Source: Desulfovibrio oxyclinae DSM 11498 (GTDB taxonomy: Bacteria; Desulfobacterota; Desulfovibrionia; Desulfovibrionales; Desulfovibrionaceae). Taken from it: DNA of 32,147 nt. Both the position numbers and the translations under genes were made by a program. Positions 22,072 through 29,679 of this stretch are shown in pieces. Position 1 is the stretch's first letter. The number at the start of each line of letters is the position of its first letter. The notes beneath the pieces were generated by a model. That model was not told the origin of the DNA. It ran no database searches and worked only from the letters and a program-made list of their open reading frames with translations. The stretch spans positions 167,392 through 199,538 of the forward strand of contig NZ_AQXE01000002.1 of NCBI RefSeq assembly GCF_000375485.1, given 5' to 3'.

Positions 22072-23343
22072 TTATTTCATGCTTTTCACGGCGGCCAGAG
22101 CCGTGGTCACGGCCACGCCCGCGCCGCATTTCATGCGCATCCAGTCCGCGCCGGCAAGCACGGAACCTGCGGCGTGGAGGTGTTGCGCAAACGGCTTGCC
22201 GTCATTCCCCAGCGGCCGCAGGGATTCGTCGCAGACCAGTCCGGTGCGGTGCACTTTGTGGCCGCGCTGGTCGAAGTAATTGAAGCGGTGCCAGTCCTCG
22301 CGGCTATCGGGCTGCTGGACCGGCAGGCCGATGACGGTTTCGCGGATGCCGGTGCGTTCTCCTGTCAGCCCGCCGCCGAGGAAGCGGCCGCTGGCGAGCA
22401 GGACGTTTTTCGCCAGCACTTGGCGCTCCACGCTGGTGCCGGTGACGCGCAGGCGGTATAGTTCGTCGTGTTGGTCTTCCCAGACCAACCTCTGTTGACG
22501 GAAAAGGCGCAGATCCATGCCGGAAGACGCTTCCTCGAAGGCTTCCTTGATGCGGATGCCGGGAACACCCGGAGGCATGGTCGGAATTTCGAATATCCGC
22601 ACGCCCAGCCGTCTTTCCATATCGTCCATAATGTCTTCGGGGCGATAGATGCCAAGACAGGCCGGGAGACCAAGCCACGACGCGTCACCGATCAGCGGTT
22701 GCAGCACCTTGGCGAAGCTTTCGCGGCCGCGTTCGGTTTCCAGCATCCGGGCCACGTTCTCAGCGTAGACTTCTCCGCCCGGTCCGGGCAGGCGTACGGT
22801 TTCGCCTCGCAGGTTCGCCCGTTTCGGGGAGAGGTTGGCCGCTATCTGGCGCGCGCTGAACCCCTTGAGCCCGGCGAAGTCAACGATGACGCATTCTTCC
22901 GTTCCCGCGAGCATCTCTTCCGCAGGCCGCATGGTTGCGGGCACGAACCACGTGCGCTTGAGGGTCCCGGCAGGGCTGGGCAGGCGGTGGTTTGTCTCTC
23001 CGCCCCCTTCGTAGCGGAGGCCGGAGCGGGTGAGGAAATCCGTCAGTTCGGTGAAGGCCTCACGCATCCCCGCTTCGTCAACGAAACGGTAGGGGTGCTG
23101 GGGAAAGGCGTTCAGCAGCTCCGGCAGGGCCTTGAACGGTTCGTTGACCGGTGTGGCCTTACCGCCTTCGTCGGTGGCGGGGATCGAACCAAGCAGGTCG
23201 AAGTAGCCGGTGGTGTAGGCCAGCGAACCCGTGTTGCCCGCCTGGGCCACGCTCATGCCGCGATTGGCTGCAAATATCGCTGCGGCCATGCCCGCGATGC
23301 CGGTCCCTATTATCGCGAGGTCGCAATGGATGGTGTCTGCCAT
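22072..23343 (-). CDS. glpB: Anaerobic glycerol-3-phosphate dehydrogenase subunit B
   Basis: GlpB is a flavoprotein subunit that, with GlpA and GlpC, passes electrons from glycerol-3-phosphate to the quinone pool. The length of 423 residues agrees with the usual ~420. The N-terminal FAD loop is CDLAIIGTGIAGMAAAIFAA. The C-terminal HAAGSVLAGADWMRMKCGAG segment fits the second FAD contact. The start ATG at 23343 sits two bases after the glpA stop, so the pair is co-translated. An upstream start would only extend into glpA. Confidence 0.9.
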   Translation of the reverse strand: MADTIHCDLAIIGTGIAGMAAAIFAANRGMSVAQAGNTGSLAYTTGYFDLLGSIPATDEGGKATPVNEPFKALPELLNAFPQHPYRFVDEAGMREAFTELTDFLTRSGLRYEGGGETNHRLPSPAGTLKRTWFVPATMRPAEEMLAGTEECVIVDFAGLKGFSARQIAANLSPKRANLRGETVRLPGPGGEVYAENVARMLETERGRESFAKVLQPLIGDASWLGLPACLGIYRPEDIMDDMERRLGVRIFEIPTMPPGVPGIRIKEAFEEASSGMDLRLFRQQRLVWEDQHDELYRLRVTGTSVERQVLAKNVLLASGRFLGGGLTGERTGIRETVIGLPVQQPDSREDWHRFNYFDQRGHKVHRTGLVCDESLRPLGNDGKPFAQHLHAAGSVLAGADWMRMKCGAGVAVTTALAAVKSMK

Positions 23344-23345
23344 GG

Positions 23346-24929
23346 CTAGTCGTCCTCTCCTTCGATCTGTTCCAGTCCCAGCAGGCCGCAGTGGAGCGCT
23401 TCGGCCAGCTCCGCCTGCACGAGCTGCGTTTCCCACAGCACCGGGCGCAGCCCCTTGAAGCGCTGGGCAAAGAAGCCCTGCATATTCTTCAGGCCGCCCG
23501 GGGAGTCGAACCGACCGGTGTCGTAAAGATGGGCGGCGATGCGCATTCCGCAGAACGAGCCCTGACAGGAGCCCTTGCCGATGCGGCTGCGAAGTCCCAG
23601 TGCCTGAAGTCCGGGGTCCGGGATGAATTCGGAGCAGTCGTTCATGATTTCGTCAATGGCGCTGGCGGGAACCATCTCGCACTCGCACAGGATGGGGTCG
23701 TCCGCGTCCGGATTGCGCGCCCAAATCTTCGGTGCACGTCCCGGTTCGGTCCACTCGCAGGCGTTGACCGTTGCCAGCGGCTCGGTGGCGGTCAGACACG
23801 GTGCGCTCACGCCGAGGCGCGATGCCACGAGGTCGGAGCATCTTTCGGCCATGACGCGGTAGGTGGTCAGCTTGCCGCCGGTGATGGTGCAGAAGTTGGA
23901 AAGGTTCGCGTCCTCGTGGTCGAACAGGGAGAAGTCGCGGGATACGCTGCGGCCGTCGCCTTCACCGTCGCCCACCAGTACCAGCGGGCGAACCCCGGCG
24001 TAGGCGCGGATATAACGCGTGTGGGCGAGGATGGGCATCATGGGCCAGCCCTGTTCCACGTTGCGGTCCACTTCCTCCACCGTGGGGCGCGCGTCGGCTG
24101 GGTCGTCCACGCGGACGCTGGTGGTGCCGAGGATGGAGACCGTGCCGCCCGGAACGAGAATGTCGCCGTCGGACGGCGGCCTCAGGCGGTTGATGACCCG
24201 GCTGGAGAGCCGCTCCTGCGTTACCAGCAGGGTGCCGCGGGAATAGAGCATGTCAACGGACGCCCCGGCCTGCGCGGCCACGGAGGCCGCCCATGCCCCG
24301 GCGGCGTTCACATACTGTTCGGCCTCAATGCGCAGTTCCTCGCCGGAGTCGGTGTCGCGACAAATGGCGGCGCGGATGCGTCCGTTTTCGATTTCGAAGC
24401 GTACTACCTCGGTATGCCGCAGGTATTTGCTGTTGTTGACGAGCTTGGCGTGCGCCACGTTTTCGAGCGACAGCTTGAAGGGGTCAACGGAGGCGTCGGG
24501 CACCTCGTAAACCGCAATGGTGTCCTCGGCGAGGTGTGGCTCCTGTTCGCGCGCTTCGGCCGGGTCCACTTCGGTACAGTCGATGCCGCACTTTTCGCAG
24601 TGGCTCTTGAAGTCGGCGATGAAGTTCTCGTCGTCTCCGGCGACCGCGCTGAAGTATCCGCCGGTTTCATCGACGCACTGGGGGGCGAGTTTTTTGAGAA
24701 TGTCGCCTTCTTCGCGGCACTCCGCCGCCGCGTGTGCGTCGTTGGAGACGTAGCGGCCGCCGCTGTGCAGCAGACCGTGGTTGCCGCCGGAGGCTCCGGC
24801 GTTGACGTCGGAACGGTCCACAAGGGCGCAGTGCACGCCCCGTAGCGCCAGGTCGCGCATGACCCCGGTACCGGTGGCTCCGGCGCCGATGATCAGGACC
24901 TGTGTCTGTATTGTTTTTCTTGTGCCCAC
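23346..24929 (-). CDS. glpA: Anaerobic glycerol-3-phosphate dehydrogenase subunit A
   Basis: Catalytic FAD subunit oxidising sn-glycerol-3-phosphate to dihydroxyacetone phosphate. The 527-residue protein has the FAD loop VLIIGAGATGTGVMRDLALRG (split here as VLIIGAGATG and the following TGVMRD), the GGNHGLLHSGGRYV substrate-side segment and the FCTITGGKLTTYR motif. A C-terminal BFD-type [2Fe-2S] domain (about 430-500) supplies CECE and GKGSCQGSFC cysteines. GTG at 24929 has AGGG seven bases upstream. It is divergent from the Sec-containing glpC gene rather than in a glpABC operon, so coordinated control from the 224-base gap is likely. Confidence 0.93.
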   Translation of the reverse strand: MGTRKTIQTQVLIIGAGATGTGVMRDLALRGVHCALVDRSDVNAGASGGNHGLLHSGGRYVSNDAHAAAECREEGDILKKLAPQCVDETGGYFSAVAGDDENFIADFKSHCEKCGIDCTEVDPAEAREQEPHLAEDTIAVYEVPDASVDPFKLSLENVAHAKLVNNSKYLRHTEVVRFEIENGRIRAAICRDTDSGEELRIEAEQYVNAAGAWAASVAAQAGASVDMLYSRGTLLVTQERLSSRVINRLRPPSDGDILVPGGTVSILGTTSVRVDDPADARPTVEEVDRNVEQGWPMMPILAHTRYIRAYAGVRPLVLVGDGEGDGRSVSRDFSLFDHEDANLSNFCTITGGKLTTYRVMAERCSDLVASRLGVSAPCLTATEPLATVNACEWTEPGRAPKIWARNPDADDPILCECEMVPASAIDEIMNDCSEFIPDPGLQALGLRSRIGKGSCQGSFCGMRIAAHLYDTGRFDSPGGLKNMQGFFAQRFKGLRPVLWETQLVQAELAEALHCGLLGLEQIEGEDD

Positions 24930-25153
24930 AGTGATACCCTCTCAGGTGTGGATGCGTTGTACGTCCATGGATGGTATCCAAAAGACGCGACTCGTGTATA
25001 GGAATTGTTTGGGCCTCGCAAGTTCGCACGGTGCGGCGAGGTCCGGTGCAGGTTTTCCGGCTCGGGACGAAATGCTTGCTCACCACTGATGCATGCAGTA
25101 TGAGCGGCTCGTCGGGTGCCCCTGCCCCGCACAGCAAACCGGAGTTTCATCCC

Positions 25154-26425
25154 ATGAAGAAATACGGAAAGTCCTTCAAGGAAAAGGCACAGTCCCTGCT
25201 GCCGAGCGATGGCAACTACGACATGTGTCTGACCTGCGGCCTCTGCTCGTCCGGCTGTCCCGCCTCGGGGCTGGCGGATATGGATCCGCGCAAATTTCTG
25301 CGCATGGCCGCCCTGAACATGGAACAGCAGCTCGAAACCACCCCGTGGGTCTGGATGTGTACCATGTGTCAGCGCTGTACGCACGTCTGTCCCATGAACA
25401 TCGACATCCCCCGGCTCGTGTACCACGCCAGAACGCGTTGGCCGCGCGAAAAGCGCCCCAAGGGCATCGTCGGCTCCTGCGACGTGGCGCTTCGAACCGA
25501 CACCGGCTCCGCCATGGGCGCGCGCCCCGAGGATTTCGAGTTCGTGGTGGAGGACATGCTGGAAGAGGTAAAGGAAACGCAGCCCGCACAGGCCGACCTG
25601 AGCGTTTCCATGAATCGAAAAGGGGCAAAGTTTTTTCTGAACCAGAACTCTCGCGAACCCATGACCGAGCCGGACGAGATGGTGCCGCTCTGGAAAATCC
25701 TCAACGTGGTGGGTGCGGACTGGACCTACAGCTCCGTGGGCTGGGCCGCCGAGAACTATTGCATGTTCGCCGCCGACGAAGAGGCGTGGGAGAGCATCGT
25801 CCGTACCAAGGTCCGGGCAGTGGAGGAGTTGGGCTGCGAGGTCTGGCTCAACACTGAATGAGGACACGAATTCTACGCAGTCCGGGCCGGACTGAAGAAA
25901 TTCGGGATCACCCCCTCGTTCAGGCTGGAGAGCATCATCCCGCACTACGCGCGCTGGATTCGTGAAGGGCGGCTGCCCGTGAACAGCGACTGGAACACCA
26001 CCGGCGTGAAATTCACCGTGCAGGATCCGTGTCAGCTGGTGCGCAAGTCGTTGGGCGACGACGTGGCCGATGACCTGCGTTTTGTGGTGAAGAAGGTCGT
26101 TGGCGAGAAAAACTTTATCGACATGCACCCGAACCGCTCCAACAACTACTGCTGCGGCGGCGGTGGCGGAGCGCTTCAGGGCGGCTTTCCCGAGGAGCGC
26201 CGCGCCTACGGGCTGCGCAAGTTCGAGCAGATCGAGGCCACCGGGGCCGCGTACTGCATCACCCCCTGTCACAACTGTCACTCCCAGGTCCACGACATCA
26301 CCGACCATTTCGGCGGTGGCTGGCATACGGTCCACCTCTGGACTCTCATCTGCCTCTCGCTGGGCATTCTCGGCGAAAACGAGCGGTCCTATCTCGGTGA
26401 AGACCTTGCCGAACTTGGACTCTGA
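25154..26425 (+). CDS. glpC: GlpC-like Fe-S subunit, selenoprotein with in-frame UGA (Sec236)
   Basis: The frame reads from ATG 25154 (GGAG nine bases upstream) to TGA 26423-26425, with one internal TGA at 25859-25861 (codon 236). The 423-residue product has two [4Fe-4S] motifs (C25-x2-C-x2-C-x3-C35-P and C69-x2-C-x2-C-x3-C79-P), then two CCG domains. The second CCG domain is complete: Cys293, C333-C334-G, and C372-x-x-C375. The UGA replaces a cysteine of the first, in N-T-E-U-G-H-E. No base shift is needed; both sides are conserved GlpC/HdrD sequence. It is divergent from glpAB and would carry their electrons to the membrane. Sec-containing proteins of this Fe-S oxidoreductase group are known from Deltaproteobacteria. 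A conventional call would split it into two genes. Confidence 0.88.
25859..25903 (+). promoter_or_regulatory. Bacterial SECIS-like element in glpC
   Basis: After the UGA, CAGTCC (25878-25883) and GGACTG (25889-25894) form a stem with a GGGCC loop. An outer stem of GAATT (25868-25872) and AATTC (25899-25903) encloses it. The G-containing apical loop about 22 bases past the UGA is within the range for SelB recognition. Confidence 0.65.
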
Positions 26426-26452
26426 TTCGTTCATGTCCGATATATACGTACG

Positions 26453-26485
26453 AAAAAGGCGACAGGGTCACCCTGCCGCCTTTTT
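26453..26485. terminator. Bidirectional terminator between glpC and the FmdB-type gene
   Basis: AAAAAGGCG and CGCCTTTTT arms enclose CAGGG-TCA-CCCTG, giving a long stem with one mismatch. A T-run follows on each strand, so it can end both convergent genes. Confidence 0.85.
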
Positions 26486-26523
26486 TTTGTGCATTTCCCC
26501 GGACCGGGGATGAAAAATTAGCC

Positions 26524-26778
26524 TCAGGAGAATCCGCCGGAGCCGCAACCGCCGGAACCACACCCTCCACCGGGGCCGCCCGCGCCATATTTGTCGCCAA
26601 GGGCCTTTTTGAAGTCGGGAATCTCGACGCTCACGTCACCTCTGGTGTTTACCTGCGAAATGAGCCTGACGGCCTTTTCCCCGCCACAGGCCGGGCACTT
26701 CGGGGTTTCGTCGGGATCGAAAACAAGCTCCTCGAACTGCTTCTGGCAATCGGGACATTCGTATTCATAGATGGGCAT
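26524..26778 (-). CDS. FmdB-type zinc-ribbon protein
   Basis: The 84-residue protein starts MPIYEYECPDCQKQFEELV, the classic FmdB/putative regulatory zinc-ribbon opening. It carries two CxxC pairs (CPDC, CPACG) that should bind one zinc ion. The C-terminal tail is Gly/Cys-rich (GGPGGGCGSGGCGSGGFS), also common in this family. AAGGAG six bases before ATG 26778 supports that start rather than the upstream in-frame one. Family members are small regulators or electron-carrier-like proteins of uncertain role. It is a monocistronic gene. Confidence 0.88.
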   Translation of the reverse strand: MPIYEYECPDCQKQFEELVFDPDETPKCPACGGEKAVRLISQVNTRGDVSVEIPDFKKALGDKYGAGGPGGGCGSGGCGSGGFS

Positions 26779-26854
26779 GGCTAGCTCCTTGGTGATTGGA
26801 TTTGCTCGGTCCATAAGATTGGTTCCCGATGACGGAATGTCAAGAGCAGGGTGA

Positions 26855-26893
26855 TTGCACTTGTGAGGGGTGTTTTGTGCAAAATTAAGTGCA
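26855..26893. promoter_or_regulatory. Candidate enhancer site for the NtrC-type regulator
   Basis: TTGCAC (26855-26860) and GTGCAA (26877-26882), plus TGCACTT (26856-26862) and AAGTGCA (26887-26893), form overlapping inverted repeats of a GTGCA core. They lie about 80-115 bases upstream of the sigma-54 promoter, where NtrC-family activators usually bind. An AT-rich stretch lies between, which could bend. Confidence 0.4.
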
Positions 26894-26969
26894 GCATGTT
26901 GCGCATTGAGCTGAAGTGTCTTTCTGGTGTTGTGGCTTAATATATTGTTATTATATGATTTTAGTGTTT

Positions 26970-26985
26970 TGGCATGCGCGGTGCT
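26970..26985 (+). promoter_or_regulatory. Sigma-54 promoter of the zraP-like gene
   Basis: TGGCATG followed by four bases and GTGCT matches the sigma-54 consensus TGGCACG-N4-TTGCA. The GG and GC doublets are separated by the required ten bases. It lies about 73 bases before the zraP-like ATG, and the operon encodes a sigma-54 activator. Confidence 0.65.
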
Positions 26986-27057
26986 TTAGTGACAGTACAA
27001 AAGGCGAAAAGGCCCTCCGGGGCATCACACTCTCACTATAAGGCAAAGGAGAATTTC

Positions 27058-27576
27058 ATGACCAAGAAGACACTCATCTTTTCCATCGTTGCAATCGCAA
27101 TGTTTTCCATGGCCGCCATGGCCTATGCCGGACCGGGTTACGGACGCGGCGGCGGATGCGGCGGTCCCGGAATGGGTAGCGGTCACGGCTACGGACACGG
27201 CAACGGCTTTTACAGCCAGCTGACTCCGGAGAAGCAGGCCGCGGTTGACGGTATCTTTGAAAAGTACCGCGCAAAGCAGATCGAGCTTCGTGACAAGGCT
27301 CGCGCCGCACATATCAAGCTCGAAGCGTTTGCCAACTCCGGCAACCCCGACGAGAAGCGCATCGACGCACTCGTGGCCGATCTGACCGATATCCGCGAGC
27401 AGATGTGGGACAACCGCGCGGCCATGTCCAAGGAGATTGAAGCCGAAACCGGACTGCGCTTTGATGGTCGCGGTCGCCGCGGCGGAGGATTCAACTGCGC
27501 CTACCTCGAAGGTGATATGCGCGGCGGTCACGGCACGCACGGCTACGGTGCCGGTCATGGAATGAACCGCTGGTAG
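27058..27576 (+). CDS. ZraP/Spy-like periplasmic metal-binding protein
   Basis: The 172-residue protein has a signal peptide (LIFSIVAIAMFSMAAMAYAG). A Gly/His/Cys-rich stretch follows (GYGRGGGCGG, then GHGYGHGNG), then a helical LTP-type domain (YSQLTPEKQAAVDGIFEKYR) as in ZraP, Spy and CpxP. A second Gly/His stretch (RGGHGTHGYGAGHGMNRW) ends it. ZraP-type proteins bind zinc and act as periplasmic chaperones or repressors of their sensor kinase. AAGGAG six bases before the ATG supports the start. Its sigma-54 promoter and the downstream kinase/regulator pair make a classic ZraPSR-like layout. Metal identity (Zn, Cu, Pb) is not determined. Confidence 0.85.
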   Translation: MTKKTLIFSIVAIAMFSMAAMAYAGPGYGRGGGCGGPGMGSGHGYGHGNGFYSQLTPEKQAAVDGIFEKYRAKQIELRDKARAAHIKLEAFANSGNPDEKRIDALVADLTDIREQMWDNRAAMSKEIEAETGLRFDGRGRRGGGFNCAYLEGDMRGGHGTHGYGAGHGMNRW

Positions 27577-27624
27577 ATTTCGGAAAACGTGACAGGAAAC
27601 AAGTAACCGAAAACGGTAGTGATT

Positions 27625-27654
27625 CGGGGCAGCGGTTTGGGCGCCGCTGCCCCG
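27625..27654 (+). terminator. Strong hairpin between zraP-like and kinase genes
   Basis: CGGGGCAGCGG (27625-27635) and CCGCTGCCCCG (27644-27654) form a perfect 11-bp stem with an 8-base loop, 48 bases after the zraP-like stop. No T-run follows, so it may be an inefficient terminator or an mRNA-stabilising structure that sets zraP above the kinase pair. Confidence 0.45.
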
Positions 27655-27706
27655 TATCTCGATTCTCCCGGTTTCATGGCGATCTTCGCCGTGGTATCGG
27701 GAGGAG

Positions 27707-27832
27707 ATGTTGCAGAAGGGCAGGGCACTGCATCCGCGCAGCATCTGGCGGCTAACGGCCTTGAAAAAGGCCGGCTTCGGGCATAAGGTCGCGCGCAGCG
27801 CACGCATCGGCGAGCGCGGAACGCATCAATGA
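27707..27832 (+). CDS. Possible small basic ORF upstream of the kinase gene
   Basis: A 41-codon frame starts at ATG 27707, next to GGGAGGAG. Its TGA overlaps the kinase's first ATG (27829) as ATGA. The peptide is Arg/Lys-rich (MLQKGRALHPRSIWR near the start). A CGGCCTT/AAGGCCG stem with a GAAA loop lies inside it (27756-27773). The spacing of the ribosome site to ATG is short; TTG one codon later would fit better. Translational coupling to the kinase is plausible, but the frame may be fortuitous. Confidence 0.25.
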   Translation: MLQKGRALHPRSIWRLTALKKAGFGHKVARSARIGERGTHQ

Positions 27833-27840
27833 GGATTTCG

Positions 27841-29679
27841 ATGGAAGTACGTTCGATAGGTTCCGAGCACGGCCCGGTGGTGGCCCTCGTACTGGCGCTG
27901 ATAGTGCTCGGGCTCGGCAGCGTTTTTCTGACGTGGCGCAGCATCGACCGTCAGAAGGAGCTGGTGCGTGAGCACATGATCCTCTCCGGCGGCTCCATCC
28001 TTCGCGGCGTGGAAGCCAACCTCATGCGCATCATGCGCGGCATGCGCGGCAATCCCGAAGTGACTTCACTTTTCCCCACTGTTGCGGCCGACCTTTTTTC
28101 CGAACTTTCCTCTGCCGAGGACATCGCCTTCGTGGGTGTTTACAATCCGGAAGGCACTCCGCTCATCGCCTCGGCGGACAACGAAGGACTCCGCCTCAAG
28201 CTCCCCGAGGACGGCGCAGTCATCAATTCCGGCAGTGCATGGCATGTCCTGAGTGAGCTCAAGGGCAGCGACGTGCTGGTATCCGGTCTGCTCATGCAGC
28301 CTGGTCTGGCCTTTATTTCAGGCGGAAAACGTCCCTTGCAGGAATGTGAGGAAGGCGAAGACTGCGATATGATAGGTGAAAACGATACGCATCGTGGTAT
28401 GATGCACGGCGGCGGAGGCATGATGCACGGTCGCCGTGGCATGATGCACGAGGAAGGAGGGCGCGGACAGGGCAAACGCCTGAATCCGCCCGCAGCCTAT
28501 CTTGTGGTGGGCATCAACGCCGCCAAACACATGGCGCAGTTCCGTCAGTACCGGCGCGCCGCCATTCTTCAGACCGGATATGTTTTTCTTGCGGCCGTGG
28601 TCCTGTGGTCGCTGGCTTTTGCATACCTCAGAAGGCGCGACCAGAGCCGCAGGCTGGACCGCATGGAGCAGTTCCAGAACAGGCTGCTCGACAACATGCC
28701 CGACGGTCTCGTCACGCTGGATTCCGACGGCACCATTCTTGCCGCCAACGGCTCCGCCAAGGTGCTGCTTGGACCGCAGGACGACGAGCCGCCCAACCTT
28801 CTGGGACGCAACTGGAAGGAATTTCCGTGCAGCGAAATAGGGGACGGGTACGACTGGCGTCAGTATGACCTTGAAGGGCGGCGTCTCGAAATACTTTCCA
28901 TCCCGTTCACCGAGGATGAAGATGACGCGCAGGAGTTCGGCCGTCGTCTGGTGCTGATTCGCGACCGTACCCGCATCAAGAGCCTTGAGGAAGACCTCGA
29001 CGAAGCGCGGCGACTGGCCGCGGTGGGACAGCTTGCCGCAGGTGTGGCCCATGAGGTGCGCAATCCGCTGAGTTCGCTGCGTGGCTTTGCACAACTCTTT
29101 GCGGAAAAGCTCAAGGGGCAGGCTCCCATGGACGCTTACGCCGCCACCATGGTCCAGGAGGCCGACCGCCTGAACCGCGTTGTGACGGACCTGCTGTATC
29201 TGGCACGCCCCCGGGCACTGGCGCCGGAACCCGTGGACATAGCCGAAGCCGCGGATGCCCTGAGCCGCCTGATGCATTTTGATCTCGAACACCGCCGCGT
29301 CACGCCGCAGACCGATTTTCAGGCATCGCACGCCATGGCGGATGCCGATGCGCTGCGGCAGATTCTGCTGAATCTCGTGACCAATGCGCTGGACGCCGTG
29401 GGCGACCGCGAGAACGGACAGGTGACCCTGCGCACTCGTCACGGCAAGGGCGGTGTCTGGGTCATCGTGGAGGATAACGGCGTCGGCATGGACGAAGAGA
29501 CGCGTAATCAGGCGCTTGAACCGTTCTTTACCACCGGCAAGCGGTCCGGAACCGGACTGGGGCTTGCCATTGTTCAGAATATCATGCGCGCCCACAAGGG
29601 CCGCGTTGAAATAGAATCCGAACCGGGACACGGCACTGCCGTCAAACTGTTCTTTCCCGACATCGAGGACGACGTATGA
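27841..29679 (+). CDS. ZraS-like sensor histidine kinase with Met/His-rich sensor insert
   Basis: The 612-residue inner-membrane kinase has a first membrane segment (about 12-32, VALVLALIVLGLGSVFLTW), then a periplasmic sensor. That sensor contains Cys169 and Cys175 and three tandem heptads starting GMMH (residues 186, 193 and 200). A second membrane segment lies near 240-260, followed by a PAS-like domain, the HisKA site AAGVAHEVRNPLSSL with His404, and a HATPase domain (NALDAV, DNGVGMD, GTGLGLAIV). GAGGA before ATG 27841 favours that start; ATG 27829 is also possible. Its last four bases overlap the regulator gene. It should detect a metal ion in the periplasm and phosphorylate the regulator encoded next. 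Confidence 0.92.
   Translation: MEVRSIGSEHGPVVALVLALIVLGLGSVFLTWRSIDRQKELVREHMILSGGSILRGVEANLMRIMRGMRGNPEVTSLFPTVAADLFSELSSAEDIAFVGVYNPEGTPLIASADNEGLRLKLPEDGAVINSGSAWHVLSELKGSDVLVSGLLMQPGLAFISGGKRPLQECEEGEDCDMIGENDTHRGMMHGGGGMMHGRRGMMHEEGGRGQGKRLNPPAAYLVVGINAAKHMAQFRQYRRAAILQTGYVFLAAVVLWSLAFAYLRRRDQSRRLDRMEQFQNRLLDNMPDGLVTLDSDGTILAANGSAKVLLGPQDDEPPNLLGRNWKEFPCSEIGDGYDWRQYDLEGRRLEILSIPFTEDEDDAQEFGRRLVLIRDRTRIKSLEEDLDEARRLAAVGQLAAGVAHEVRNPLSSLRGFAQLFAEKLKGQAPMDAYAATMVQEADRLNRVVTDLLYLARPRALAPEPVDIAEAADALSRLMHFDLEHRRVTPQTDFQASHAMADADALRQILLNLVTNALDAVGDRENGQVTLRTRHGKGGVWVIVEDNGVGMDEETRNQALEPFFTTGKRSGTGLGLAIVQNIMRAHKGRVEIESEPGHGTAVKLFFPDIEDDV
28396..28451 (+). repeat. Three 21-bp tandem repeats in the kinase sensor
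   Basis: Copies at 28396, 28417 and 28438 share the core GG(T/C)ATGATGCAC and repeat every 21 bases, encoding GMMHGGG, GMMHGRR and GMMHEEG. The near-identical DNA suggests recent slippage or duplication. Confidence 0.75.

Noticed and set aside
25859..25861. The TGA as a frameshift or pseudogene mutation in glpC
   Set aside because: The same frame continues with intact conserved sequence on both sides, and a stem-loop follows the UGA. Selenocysteine is the simpler reading.
24893..26434. Long minus-strand frame opposite glpC (513 codons)
   Set aside because: It is the antisense shadow of high-GC coding sequence, with no recognisable domains.
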